From Tubulanus polymorphus (Eukaryota > Nemertea > Palaeonemertea > Tubulaniformes > Tubulanidae): 64,000 bases of DNA. The stretch is taken from the NCBI RefSeq assembly GCF_964204645.1, contig NC_134030.1:14908447-14972446 (forward strand), written 5' to 3'. The notes under the pieces are model-generated. The model saw only the letters and a program-made list of their open reading frames with translations, had not been told where the DNA came from and did not search any database. The translations under genes and the position numbers were made by a program. Shown in pieces: positions 21,891 to 33,639 of the stretch (within the stretch, counting starts at the first letter, position 1; each line of letters begins with the position of its first letter).

Positions 21891-24505
21891 TTTGCAGCTA
21901 TATTTTCCACATCAAATTTTTTTTCGCACATAAAATTCATCTTCTATCAGATTCGACAACTAACTGCTTCTAAGTGAAATGTAGAATTCTGATAGCAATA
22001 TAACACGCATTCGCTCCGCGTAGATTATACCTATGCACTCTCCGTCCTATTTTAAACTTAAAATTACTTACTGAAAGATAACACCGGATGATAGTAGCAA
22101 TCGCGACTCGCCCTGTCCGGTACTCCCACTAACGATAAAAACAGCGTCCTGTCCTGTGGCATGGTGGATAAGGTGTTTGACTCCCTGAGAGGTCGAGGGT
22201 TCGAATCCTAGTGAAACCATGCATTATCACAGTACAGCGCCGGCGCGCAACAATTGTTTGATTAATGAAACAACATGCACAGGGGTTTGGCGATGGGCTT
22301 GGATTTTATTTCCGGGTTGTTGATAATCTCGCGAGAATGGCGCTAAATATGAACTGTAATAAATTCAAAATATCACGGAAATACCTTGTGTTTATATTGT
22401 TTATTTATCCGCTATAAAGTTTCGATAAACAATTGGTCGTTAAGAATCATTATCAGACGGTCGCCACGCTACAATATAAAAGTACAAGGGATGAAACGCC
22501 AGGCCTCCGCTGTACTTAAATTTTCAGCCAGAAAGTTGGGACAGTCACGTGACATTGTAGGAATTTTCACACGTAATTTTACTTCCGCGTTCAGTTGACG
22601 ATTCGTATCGATGACAACGACAGCGGAGTTTATGTATTCATAGAACTATAACGGATATTCCGTTATAGTTCTATGATGTATTTTAAGGTGAGAATCCGTT
22701 AACCAGGGAATGTATTAAATGATTTCTTTAATAATATGAGTATGGTAGCAAATGAGTAGGCCTACTCGGTGAAGCAATGATCATTGTTGGCTACTTACTT
22801 AATGCCTAGCTTTTTTGGGGGATGCGCCTAGAATAGATTTAGGCCCTAAATATAATGGGTAGAGCCAGTCAGTGGAATGCCTTAATAGCAGCTCGTTATG
22901 GCCTGGTTTACACTGAATGTGCATGACAATTTATTTTGATTACTTTCTTTCCAGCTATAATTCGTGGAATGAACTGGGCACTACGGTCTTCAATTCCTTT
23001 GCGGATTCTTGCAGGAATATTAAACCACAGTGCGCAAATGTATGTTTCAAATTAGGCTTTTTCGACATTGACAGCCAAAGACGTAACTTAACACGCTAAC
23101 TTAAGCGCAACTGTCTCAGATGCTGTAAGTACTTGACGTTTTGCGTAATTTTTTTTGTAATGCAATGTTTGGATTAGTAATCAGTCGTACATGCAGAATT
23201 GGATTCATTGTAATTATGGGATGATAATTCATGGGCGTCACGAGTCCTGCGACACACCCTTGATATGAAGCTTTTTTAATGTTAATCATTGACTTGTTTT
23301 GGAGTAAACTGAATAGCCCTTAAAATGCCAATGTCACGTGGCTTGGTGTCTATGCTCTACGAGACTGTAGTAATAGATTTTCACAACAAACTCATGATTT
23401 CAAATAGTCTCCTAAGATATCTATATATTATTTCGCTCCTTACCTAAGTAATTCTTACATTTGATTGCTTAATTACAGATGGAAAGAGGTCAGATGGCAT
23501 GAAAATCGACTGTGGCTGACTAATTGGCACGAGTAACCAAAATGCTTCAATCATCAGGGGTAGACAAATTAGCCGAAGATGAATGAAAACTTCACCTTGA
23601 TGATCATCAGTTGATTTTGCTATAATTATTTGCCTGGATATATCCTTCATTTCAAAATCTGTCTTCAGTAGAATTTCTTTCAATAAAATATTTTGAAGAT
23701 TGAATTTGAATTGATCTTAAAACCAAAGAAAGCATTCAGAAATTTAGAAAATCCTTGACTCATAATCAAATTCTGTGAAGTCAGTTAAGGTCTTTTTGGT
23801 CGAATCAAGCCGAGGGCTCAGGTGACTAAAACTCAATTCCTCACTGTCTTATAATGCCGAGTACGACAGAGTTTACACACTGAAACACGTTGGGCTGTGT
23901 AAGTGTAATTTGGATAAGTCCACAATATAATGACCGCCCTGCCCCGCTGCATCTGAGACGTCAACAAGTTAGACTGTATTGCTTCGATGACAAACTGACT
24001 CCTACGCAAGATAACCATCCAATTCAAATGTAAATTAAGAAAGAAAACAACATAACTAGTTGCGTTGATCAACAAAAATAAATCAATAGTTTATTACAAT
24101 ACTTCAATTTCAAAATAAGGATAGGAAAAAATTGAACAATAAGTGTGTTTGCCATGCGTCTTTAAATATTTCCCAAGAATATGTCTTTGTCTGGCCACCA
24201 CCTGCCTCGACGTCAGACTTTTTCGAGATTTTCGCTAGAAATACGAAACAAGACAAAATTGATGGATGGGAATCATACATGCTACATTCATTCTTACTGC
24301 GAACATTGGAATGAGCTAAAGCAATTTTCTAGGAGGAAAAATTGAGTCAAATGATGTTTCAAAATCTGGACGGGAAAAGTTTTACTGAATTGTATGGCAA
24401 ATGGCAAATACATGTTTATATTGATAAGGTAAATATCTGTATAAAAGGTTGTATAGCAACTTGAATTGAAGGATTAATGCAATAGGTCTCTTATTCTAAA
24501 AGACG
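21865..24505. repeat. Right arm of the 21-kb inverted repeat
   Basis: Inverted counterpart of 3102-5800. Includes the tRNA-like relic (22141-22225, plus strand), a replaced segment at 22285-22545, and the unique 37-bp palindromic insertion at 22639-22675. Confidence 0.85.
22632..22682. mobile_element. 37-bp palindromic micro-insertion with 7-bp duplication
   Basis: The sister arm (near 5060-5080, reverse strand) preserves the empty site. Here ATGTATT is duplicated (22632-22638 and 22676-22682) around CATAGAACTATAACGG - ATATT - CCGTTATAGTTCTATG, a perfect 16-bp stem with a 5-base loop. Confidence 0.85.
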
Positions 24506-25503
24506 AGTGAGCCATACTTACTAGATTGGTCATGTGAATCAACATCAAATTTAGAACTATCATCCATTTTTAGTTTTCAATCAAAGACAAACCTATGAAA
24601 TAAAGTACATATTTTTCTGATAACAACCTGGAATAAATTAAAATAAATCTGAGGAATTCACCAAATTTCTGTATCGAACCCCTAATAGGGCCTATATAAC
24701 CTATAGATTGATACTTACATACGACAAATTGACGAAGAAACTTCATTTGACAGTATACAAACTCGCGGACAAACTCCCAAAATGAATCATGTCCTATTCA
24801 CCTAGAATCAAACAAAATACAACTAAAAAATTCACAATACAGATTTTGGTTTCGAATCCTTCAAATAGCTGTTTACTTACATGAAACGAATTATCAAACT
24901 ACTTCTGCCGACAGCATACCAACTCGCTGACAAACCCCCAAAATGAAACGTGTCATGATAAACATCTGGAATTAAACGTAATAAAGCTACAAAATTTACA
25001 AAATGTCGGTTTCGAATCCCTCAAATAGCCTTACACTTACAAATGATGGATTATCAAACAACTATGAACTCCCACAACGCCACATGTCTTTGATAATCTA
25101 CAGTGAATACCTGGAATTAAATGAAATAAATCTTAAAATTCCGATTTGAACCCAACGTAGGTCCTCTCTCTACTTGTAGGCCTAAGATCTTGAAATAGGA
25201 TAAATAATGTTATGATGAAAGAGGCATAATGGTTCGGAAAAAATTGAATTCAATATGGCTCTTGGCCCGGCAAAGTTTGCTTTTGTAATATCCTTTTGAT
25301 TAGGCCTAGTTACACATTTTAAAAGCAAATTTCATTTTGCATCAAACTAAAAGCGGCTTTGTTGAGGAAAAGATTCGTTTGAGTCGTAAAATTTATAGCC
25401 CCTCGCCATTTCATCAATTTTCATCCGATCTTTGTGAAATTTGGGATGTGTACTTGACTATGATTGATGTATCAACACAACTAATTTCATCAAAATCTGA
25501 GTT
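24506..25503. other. No gene seen; upstream flank of E3.4
   Basis: AT-rich sequence with three loose repeats of a phrase around CCCAAAATGAA(T/A)C(A/G)TGTC (near 24776 and 24940, weaker near 25080). The last part may include the truncated 5' LTR of BEL-A, since E3.4 sits 46 bp before its primer-binding-like site, but no LTR ends could be recognised. Confidence 0.4.
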
Positions 25504-25509
25504 CATGTG

Positions 25510-25854
25510 AGTAATAGGGATAATAGGCTTTCATACCAAAGGTCGAACGGTCGAGCTCATAAAAAATGAAAAACATGAAAATAATAACAATTTCTACTTG
25601 AATTAGTCGCGAAACTCATAAAAAATGAAAAATAATTCTCGCACACGAATCTATTTTTCGAATTTTTTTTACTCGCTAGAAAAAAGTGTGAGTAAAGTGT
25701 GAGTGAAATAAATTCGAGTGTGTGAGAATTATTTTTCATTTTTTATGAGTTTCACTCCTAATTCAAGTAGAAATTGTTATTATTTTCATGTTTTTCATTT
25801 TTAATGAACTCGCCCCTTTAACCTTTGATATGAAAGCCTATTATCCCTATTACT
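25510..25854. repeat. Terminal palindrome, left end of E3.4
   Basis: Inverted repeat within the TIR. The outer arm starts AGTAATAGGG at 25510 and the inner arm ends CCCTATTACT at 25854. Arms of about 170 bp share TTTTTATGAGTTTC-like and AAATTGTTATTATTTTCATG words but differ at GGTCGAACGGTCGAGCTC (outer) against GGTTAAAGGGGCGAGTTC (inner). Confidence 0.85.
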
Positions 25855-25974
25855 CTTAAAATATTCATATACATGAATAAAATATATATGAATAACATAT
25901 AAATTGATAGATTATTCAATATAAAAGTGTGAGTGAAATAATTCATATTTAAAACATTGAATATTTATATTTGA

Positions 25975-26625
25975 ATGAGTTTTAATAAAAATTTTGTTAT
26001 AAAAATGAAGAAAGAAGAAGAAGAACACAACTTTAAAATCGAAATCAATGAAACCAATAAATCATTTTCACAGTTTTACATTAAAAATTATATTTCAGCA
26101 ACAAATTTAGTGTCCGCAAGACATTATAAAATCGATAACATAACTATGATTAATCAAATATTATCAAATGAAACTTATTTAATTACTGAACTAGTAGATA
26201 CTTTTGATAATGGTGTTAAAAATCCTAAAGTATTCAATACAGTTTTAAATTTTAAAGGAACTTTAGATGAAAACATAATTAATATTCTTAAAACTCCTTT
26301 CAATGAAAGAAATAATGATATAATACTTTCAAAAGATTACAATGATTTGATTAACTTAAGAATTGAAAAAAGACAATTATATTATTTCAATTTTGATAAT
26401 AAACAAATTATCTATAACGAAAATTCATCAAATATTGGAATTCAATGTGAATTAGATAATGAAAAATCATTTAAAGATATTGCAGTTCAATGTAATTTAG
26501 ATGATGAATTTAGAAAATTCAATCCTAATGAAAATTTTCATTGTTATTGCGGAGGTAAATATTCAAAATCACATAAATCAAAGCATTATGAAACAATTAA
26601 ACATAAAAACTTGCGTAAAGAGTAA
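25975..26625 (+). CDS. Unrecognised mini-Polinton protein with C-terminal CCHH finger
   Basis: No family recognised. 216 aa if started at 25975; the internal ATG at 26005 is more likely the true start, because the class-1 start motif (TTTTAATAAAA ... TATAAAAATG) lies immediately before it and this motif precedes other early-type genes here. Seen: acidic/basic N-terminus (KKEEEEH), a mixed alpha/beta middle, two repeated segments (GIQCELDNE and AVQCNLDDE), and a CxC-(x9)-H-(x4)-H zinc-finger-like end (HCYCGGKYSKSHKSKHYETIKH). This finger resembles the one at the start of the P2 PolB frame. Copies at 27770-28419 and 37207-37867 are broken; this one is intact. Could be a replication or packaging accessory, but nothing shows it. 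Confidence 0.75.
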   Translation: MSFNKNFVIKMKKEEEEHNFKIEINETNKSFSQFYIKNYISATNLVSARHYKIDNITMINQILSNETYLITELVDTFDNGVKNPKVFNTVLNFKGTLDENIINILKTPFNERNNDIILSKDYNDLINLRIEKRQLYYFNFDNKQIIYNENSSNIGIQCELDNEKSFKDIAVQCNLDDEFRKFNPNENFHCYCGGKYSKSHKSKHYETIKHKNLRKE

Positions 26626-26681
26626 CAATTCTACATTATAATTATTGAATTGAGTTAAATGATTTAAATATCTAATAGACT

Positions 26682-27710
26682 GTTAAAATGATAAATTGTT
26701 TGACAGTTGAAATGATAAATTGTTTGACAGTTGAAATGATAAATTGTTTGACAATTGAAATGATAAATTGTTTGACAGTTGAAATGATAAATTGTTTGAC
26801 AGTTGAAATGATAAATTGTTTGACAGTTGAAATGATAAATTGTTCGACAGTTGAAATGATAAATTGTTCGACTGTTGAAATGATAAATTGTTCGACAGTT
26901 GAAATGATAAATTGTTCGACTGTTGAAATGATAAATTGTTTGACAGTTGAAATGATAAATTGTTTGACAGTTGAAATGATAAATTGTTCGACTGTTGAAA
27001 TGATAAATTGTTTGGCAGTTGGAATGATAAATTGTTCGACTGTTGAAATGATAAGACAGTTGAAATGATAAATTGTTTGACAGTTGAAATGATAAATTGT
27101 TTGACAGTTGAAATGATAAGACAGTTGAAATGATAAATTGTTTGACAGTTGAAATGATAAATTGTTTGACAGTTGAAATGATAAATTGTTTGACAGTTGA
27201 AATGATAAATTGTTCGACTGTTGAAATGATAAATTGTTTGGCAGTTGAAATGATAAATTGTTCGACTGTTGAAATGATAAGACAGTTGAAATGATAAATT
27301 GTTTGACAGTTGAAATGATAAATTGTTTGACAGTTGAAATGATAAATTGTTCGACTGTTGAAATGATAAATTGTTCGACAGTTGAAATGATAAATTGTTC
27401 GACTGTTGAAATGATAAATTGTTTGACAGTTGAAATGATTAGACATTTGAAATGATAAATTGTTTGACAGTTGAAATGATAAATTGTTTGACAGTTGAAA
27501 TGATAAATTGTTTGACAGTTGAAATGATAAATTGTTCGACTGTTGAAATGATAAATTGTTTGACAGTTGAAATGATTAGACATTTGAAATGATAAATTGT
27601 TTGACAGTTGAAATGATAAATTGTTTGACAGTTGAAATGATAAATTGTTTGACAGTTGAAATGATAAATTGTTCGACTGTTGAAATGATAAATTGTTCGA
27701 CAATCATTTT
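26682..27710. repeat. 24-bp tandem array in the centre of E3.4
   Basis: About 42 units of ATGATAAATTGTTTGACAGT plus TGAA, with a TTCGACTGT variant and shortened units at about 27050, 27115 and 27280. A 24-base unit is divisible by three, so several frames are stop-free for up to 343 codons; these are not genes. The array is bounded symmetrically by CTAATAGACTGTTAAAATGA and its complement, which belong to the arms. Confidence 0.95.
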
Positions 27711-27769
27711 AACAGTCTATTAGATATTTAAATCATTTAACTCAATTCAATAATTATAATGTAGAATTG

Positions 27770-28419
27770 TTACTCTTTACGCCAGTTTTTATGTTTAATT
27801 GTTTCATAATGCTTTGATTTATGTGATTTTGAATATTTACCTCCGCAATAACAATGAATTTTTTCATTAGGATTGAATTTTCTAAATTCATCATCTAAAT
27901 TACATTGAACTGCAATATCTTTAAATGATTTTTCATTATCTAATTCACATTGAATTCCAATATTTGATGAATTTTCGTTATAGATAATTTGTTTATTATC
28001 AAAATTGAAATAATATAATTGTCTTTTTCAATTCTTAAGTTAATCAAATCATTGTAATCTTTTGAAAGTATTATATCATTATTTCTTTCATTGAAAGGAG
28101 TTTTAAGAATATTAATTATGTTTTCATCTAAAGTTCCTTTAAAATTTAAAACTGTATTGAATACTTTAGGATTTTTAACACCATTATCAAAAGTATCTAC
28201 TAGTTCAGTAATTAAATAAGTTTCATTTGATAATATTTGATTAATCATAGTTATGTTATCGATTTTATAATGTCTTGCGGACACTAAATTTGTTGCTGAA
28301 ATATAATTTTTAATGTAAAACTGTGAAAATGATTTATTGGTTTCATTGATTTCGATTTTAAAGTTGGGTTCTTCTTCTTCTTTCTTCATTTTTATAACAA
28401 AATTTTTATTAAAACTCAT
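27770..28419 (-). pseudogene. Second arm copy of the mini-Polinton gene, frameshifted
   Basis: The inverted duplicate of 25975-26625. A one-base loss in an A-run near 28025 shifts the frame after the LRIEK stretch, so the open part ends at 27940 (159 aa). The rest, including the finger, is still recognisable in another frame to 27770. Two copies of one gene in the arms of one element normally stay identical by gene conversion or replication, so the single difference dates from after insertion or is an assembly error. Confidence 0.85.
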
Positions 28420-28539
28420 TCAAATATAAATATTCAATGTTTTAAATATGAATTATTTCACTCACACTTTTATATTGAATAATCTATCAATTTATATGTT
28501 ATTCATATATATTTTATTCATGTATATGAATATTTTAAG

Positions 28540-28881
28540 AGTAATAGGGATAATAGGCTTTCATATCAAAGGTTGAAGGGGCGAGTTCATTAAAAATGAA
28601 AAACATGAAAATAATAACAATTTCTACTTGAATTAGGTGTGAAACTCATAAAAAATGAAAAATAATTCTCACACACTCGAATTTATTTCACTCATACTTT
28701 ACTCACACTTTTTTCTAGCGAGTAAAAATGAAAAATAAATTCGAGTGTGTGAGAATTATTTTTCATTTTTTATGAGTTTCGCGACTAATTCAAGTAGAAA
28801 TTGTTATTATTTTCATGTTTTTCATTTTTTATGAGCTCGACCGTTCGACCTTTGGTATGAAAGCCTATTATCCCTATTACT
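28540..28881. repeat. Terminal palindrome, right end of E3.4
   Basis: Mirror of 25510-25854: inner arm begins AGTAATAGGG at 28540, outer arm ends CCCTATTACT at 28881. The outer arm carries the same GGTCGAACGGTCGAGCTC version as the left end, so both tips are in the same configuration. Confidence 0.85.
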
Positions 28882-28944
28882 CATGTGGTAACAGGCCTTG
28901 TTGATTTGACATGGAACCCTTGACTTTTGGTGCCGTGACCGGGA

Positions 28945-29790
28945 TGGATGATGATACGAATGTTTTCTCGGGCCAACGGACCCTAAGCCGTGTGAAAACT
29001 TCGCAAAAAACTCAACGTGGTCAACTGACGAAACTATTCAAACGAGCGGATGATCAACTACACAACGCAAACGAACTTCTAGACAAGAAATTAGCTCTAC
29101 TTACTAGCACATTCAACAAAATCGAAGGGAAGATCAGCGAAATATCGAACCTCGACGAGGAAATTATCGAACTTACTAGCGACGCCGACCTGGGAATACG
29201 ATAACCGATGCGGATGATTACAATATCGAAGTGAACGAAAAAATACCGACGGTCCAATTCGACGTGAGCAAGCTCATTCTGGTCCCAGAACCGAATTCAA
29301 TCCGAACGCCGACGTCAACGCGACATCATCAGAACACGAATTTACCGAAGCTTCAATTACCCAAATTCAGTGGGGATATCATCAATTGGATAACCTTTTT
29401 CGACGCGTTTAAATCTGCAGTCCATGACAACACCCAGCTCACGGATATCGGGACTATCACTGTCCAACAACAATTACGAACAAGCTCTCTAACTCTTAAC
29501 AAAACGGTATGGACCAAACCATAAAATTATAAACGCTCATATGACAGCGCTTTTGGATATACCAAAGCCAGAATCGAACGTAGATAGCATTAGGCGTTTT
29601 AATGATATATTAGAGAGTCATATTCCAGGACTGAAATCGTTGGGAAAATCGGAGGAATACTACGGCGATCTTCTGATTCCTATAATCATGGAAAAACTAC
29701 CGAATAGTCTAAGGACACAAATCGCTCGCGAACATGGAGACAGTGAATGAACATTACAAGAACTCAGAACGTCGATAGAAAAGAAGATAG
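28945..29790 (+). pseudogene. BEL/Pao gag relic (BEL-A)
   Basis: Three open pieces: 28911-29204, 29231-29524 and 29541-29750. The first is coiled-coil-like (LTKLFKRADDQLHNANELLD) and the second holds the gag hallmark KLQLPKFSGDIINWITFFDAF. Frame changes occur near 29200 and 29525-29540. The same LPKFxGDxxxWxxFxDSF hallmark is in BEL-B gag (36008-36782), confirming the family. The reading probably begins at the ATG following the primer-binding-like site rather than at 28911. Confidence 0.75.
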
Positions 29791-29926
29791 ATGCTCTTCA
29801 AGCTGGGGTGACTGATTTGTCTTTATCTGAACCCTCGTATATCAGTACAACCACACCGCATCCTTCATCACTGGAACAGGAAATAGAAAAAACAGCCACC
29901 CGCCGTGAACTAGCTTCAAGAGACCG

Positions 29927-30649
29927 ATGCAGTGCCCCTTCTGCAAAGGTACACACAACCCGGTCGATTGTACTAAAGTTACTACCGAAAAACGTGAAGA
30001 GATTATTCGGAAAGATAACCGCTGTTTCAGTTTTTTCGGGACTCATAAAGTTAACACATGTATGTCTTTATGGAGATGCAAAATCTGCACCTGGAAACAT
30101 CACACGCTACTCTGTCGAAACGAGAAATCGAATCCAGATGCCGAAAACGTAAACGTCAATGCATCCTTTGCCTCGACCTGTTCCGAGAACCGCTCCGATA
30201 ACATGACTCAGCACGGACCAGTTCAGCTGAAAACCGCGGTGGCGAAACAAACTGACACGAACGATAATCTGACTGCCACTTCCACGATCCTTTTCGACGA
30301 AGGGTCAACTCGTTTATTCATAACATATGAACTCGCCGCAAAATTAAAGCTAAAGACGGATTCGCGCGAAACGATCAACCTTTCAGTTTTTGGTGATGAA
30401 AATACGCGCGAAAAATGTTTCGATAAGGTGAAGGTCAACTTAGCAACGACCGAACATGGGAACATCACAATATCTGCTCTCAAACCACCGCTCGTGAATC
30501 TACCGTACTTGAAGGGGCTTAAGCTAGCTCATCCCATATCAAACCAAGATTCATTCCAAATATTTGTTTTGATCGGGGTAGACTACTATCTGGAAAATCG
30601 TGCAGAATCACATCGTGCGAGGAAATGGACCCACAGCGCTGGCGTCTAA
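29927..30649 (+). pseudogene. BEL/Pao zinc knuckles and aspartic protease (BEL-A)
   Basis: 240-aa open piece. Zinc-knuckle residues CPFCKGTHNPVDC and CKICTWKHHTLLC at the start, then a retropepsin-like segment where the active-site triad region reads LFDEGSTRLFIT, so the usual DSG/DTG is DEG, a change expected to abolish activity. It ends with a LKGLKLAHP and LIGVDYY pair typical of the protease-to-RT region of BEL elements. It is out of frame with both neighbours. Confidence 0.75.
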
Positions 30650-30777
30650 ACTGGGCAATCTTCTGTCGGGGCCCTATCGGAATAACACCGCGCGAGATGC
30701 GATGACTATGCTGATCATGACAAAAAATGATCAATTTGAACGTGATTAACTCCAAAACTTTTGGGATCTAGAATCAC

Positions 30778-31560
30778 TTGGAATTAAGGCACCAAATGAT
30801 GATGACATCAGCTTCGACACGTATCGCGACGACTATCTGCGCAACGAAGGAGACCATTACGTTGCCAAGTTACCGTGGAAATCAGAACACCCACCACTAC
30901 CCACGAACAGCGAAATCGCGAAAAAGAGAACACGCTCTATGGCTAAACGTTTACCGCCAAAATATGCTCCGCATTTACGACCGCATAATCGGCGAACAAG
31001 AAGCGCGGGAAGTCATCGAGCGCGTATACGACGATGACAATTCCTGTGGGCATTATATTCCACACCACGCCGTCAAGAAGGATTCCAAAACTACGCCGAT
31101 TCGAGTCGTTTATGACTGCAGCTGTCGGTCAATCCACATCGCGCCCAGTCTCAACGACTGTTTGGAGACAGGTCCACCGCTGATCAATGACCTCGCGAAC
31201 CTACTGTTAAATTTTCGGTCTATTTCTGTAGCCTTATCCAGCGACGTCGAGAAGGCGTTCCTACATGTAGGATTAGACGAGACCGACCGCGATTTCACCA
31301 AATTCTATTGGATAAGCGATATAAAAAAAATCCAGACAGCGAGCTGATTGTTTACCGATTCAACTCCAGACTTTTCGGTGCGGCATGTTCACCATTTATT
31401 CTGAATTCCGTCATCAAAGCTCATCTTGAACAACATCAATCGAACGTAGCACCTGATCTCCGAGATAAGATATACGTCGACAACGTAGTAACATGTGTAA
31501 ACGACGTCTAAGAAGCGACCGAATATTACGCCCAGGTGAACCACGTCATGAAATCACTAC
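30778..31560 (+). pseudogene. BEL/Pao reverse transcriptase, truncated (BEL-A)
   Basis: Two overlapping pieces, 30778-31347 and 31308-31511. Seen: HYIPHHAVKK, RVVYDCS, SLNDCLETGPPL, palm motif A in SSDVEKAFLHVGL, FGAACSPFILN, and palm motif C as YVDN. A stop at 31509-31511 and the loss of everything after about 31555 end it. BEL-B RT has the same motif set, including YVDN. Confidence 0.85.
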
Positions 31561-33639
31561 AATATATGTTTTTATTCAAATATTTCAATAAAAACATTAA
31601 CTTCTTAAATCCATTCTAAATCATAATACGTTCTTATCTGTAAATTCACTCAATCCATCGACTCAGTAGGTGCTTAAGATGAGTTCTTGTTAGGACGGAT
31701 CCATTTTTAAGGATGGTGATAATACAGTATCATGATGTTTGAATGCCAAAATAAATGCCTGGTCAAATAAATTCATATTTGTTGATTGTACGTCCGCGTA
31801 TGTTCGGTTTCAAAGCTGATCATATTTAACGTTTACACATTGGTTGCATATTGGGTTCGAATCTGTCAATGCATTTTATTCTATGTATCGGTATTTCAAT
31901 TTACTACAATTCCCATCATTCTGAATGGCTTTGCAGAAAACCCGTCATCGCTGCTTAGCAGCTATATTCTCTTTTGATATTTCTGTCGTAATACAATGCG
32001 ATAGCAAACCGGCTGAAGATTAAACCATCTGGAAATGAAATTAAACTATTAAATTATAGTTAATCAAACTAAAGTTGTTATACAACAATTGTAGAGTTAT
32101 ACAAAATATTAAAGTTGGTTGGTTCAAAATTAAGGTTTACAATTTGCAGTGAGCCTTCTTTCCACGGAAAAGTTTTTTCTAAGATTGATAATAAACATGA
32201 ACTTGATCGATATTATCTTGCTGGAGCTAAAACAATGAACCATGACAAAATAATGATTAATCCCTCTTCCGCGTTTGAAAGGAGGTCAGTGACCGACACC
32301 CCATATATGCCACTATAACACGATCATACTAGCTTTTCTGGTCGCCGAACACAGAACCTAAACCAAAAGAGAATTACTAAAGCATTCGGAATACCTCTAG
32401 CCCTGTTATACTCGTCAAACATGTCAAACAATGGCACAGCAGAGCGGGCCTCATTCCTTCATATGGAAAAATGCAATGTCAGCGCGAACAACTTGTACGT
32501 ACGATTTCAATTGACTGATCGAGTCTCTATGTCAATTATTCCTCGAGTAAAACGATTATATACAGTACGTAGAGCGCAATATACATACATCGAGTGTAGG
32601 TTACTCGCGGATTAAATGGGGAGCTCTTGTTAAGTGCAGGAGAAAGATTACTTTTAACTTTTACCAGAAGTTAAACTGTGTTCGTACATGTATCTATGAA
32701 ATTAGCTCAATCGAATTGATTAATTAAGCTGGGATAATTTGATAGCTGTTGTCATAGACGAGTTGCCGTAGTATATGCATTATTCAAGTGGACGTTTACA
32801 AGCCTAGTTGTGTTTCTCGTAACCAAGCAAATATGTGTCGCTGGGGTTGTCAAACTGTTTCGACGGTAAATATCAAAATGAATATATGTAAAGTTTAACC
32901 GTTTTATTTTCTATCCACTTACTCATTTAGTTTTTAAATAATTCACTTTTTAAATAAATAAACCATTGTCTGCTACATACGTATGTATGTACATAAGTAG
33001 GCCTATACATTTGAAACGTTAATACCCGGTTTGTTCCCTAACTGCTGATCGCCCGAAATGCCACCGGCTAATTTTTATGCCCCCAACTCAACTTCAGATT
33101 TACCCGCGCCTGCACGCTGCCGTCGCAAGTGACGTTAAACAGCCTAGAGGCCGCAATTGGTAACCGATTCATTTCAAGCTTGGTACACGAGTAGGATATC
33201 CCTTGGGCAAGAACCCTATTTAGAATTGGGTCGATTTGATTTGAAAAATAGCCAAAACGAGCGGGGTGCCGACATGAAAAATGACGTTAACAGCTTAACG
33301 GCCGCAATTTTTGACCGATTTATTTCAAACTTGGTACACCTGTATTACCCGGGTCAAACCCCTATTTAAAATTTAGTCGATTCTATTGATATTATAGCCA
33401 CCAGGGAGGTGACGTGAAAAACAACGTTAACAGAGGCCGCAATTGTTGAACGATTCAAATTATGGCCTAGAGCTGTCAATTACACTTTGTTCGCATTTTC
33501 TCTAATGTCATCCTAATAGAAATAATCGTGGGCCCGATATTTCTAACGCATTTACCACAAACCCGTAAATTCACGCTGTGATTTTCAGGCCTGGGGCCGG
33601 GGGCATTCGTGGCATTGCCTCAGTCTAGTTTACCTTTAT
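31561..33639. other. Repeat scraps, no gene seen
   Basis: Contains a minus-strand GCTGC/GCAGC hairpin motif at about 31935-31970. Between 33105 and 33440 there are two and a half copies of a roughly 150-bp unit (GACGTTAACAGC, GGCCGCAATT, TTGGTACAC, AACCCCTATTTA). ORFs are short and featureless. Confidence 0.6.

Larger units (their letters stand above)
25510..28881. mobile_element. E3.4: palindromic mini-Polinton, TSD CATGTG
   Basis: Flanked by CATGTG at 25504-25509 and 28882-28887 (6 bp, as for Polinton integrase). Both tips read AGTAATAGGGATAATAGGC inward. Arms 25510-26694 and 27697-28881 are near-identical inverted copies of 1185 bp, each holding a terminal palindrome, a promoter-like leader and one gene. 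The centre is a 24-bp tandem array. It has no polymerase, integrase or capsid gene, so it must have been mobilised in trans. The architecture resembles a snap-back defective viral genome. Confidence 0.9.
28888..31560 (+). mobile_element. BEL-A: truncated BEL/Pao retrotransposon
   Basis: Gag, zinc knuckles, aspartic protease and the start of RT are recognisable in broken frames. A primer-binding-like TGGTGCCGTGACCGGGAT lies at 28928-28945. RT ends at about 31555; RNase H, integrase and 3' LTR are missing. The 5' LTR was interrupted or removed by E3.4, inserted 46 bp upstream of this site. Confidence 0.8.

Noticed and set aside
22141-22225. Functional tRNA gene
   Set aside because: A and B boxes are present but acceptor and T stems do not pair; better explained as a tRNA-derived repeat.
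26664-27703. Long ORFs (up to 343 codons) on both strands in the 24-bp array
   Set aside because: The unit length is a multiple of three and lacks stops in several frames; the product is a pure 8-residue repeat with no start context.
26682-27710. CRISPR-like array
   Set aside because: Units are contiguous with no unique spacers, in an animal transposon.
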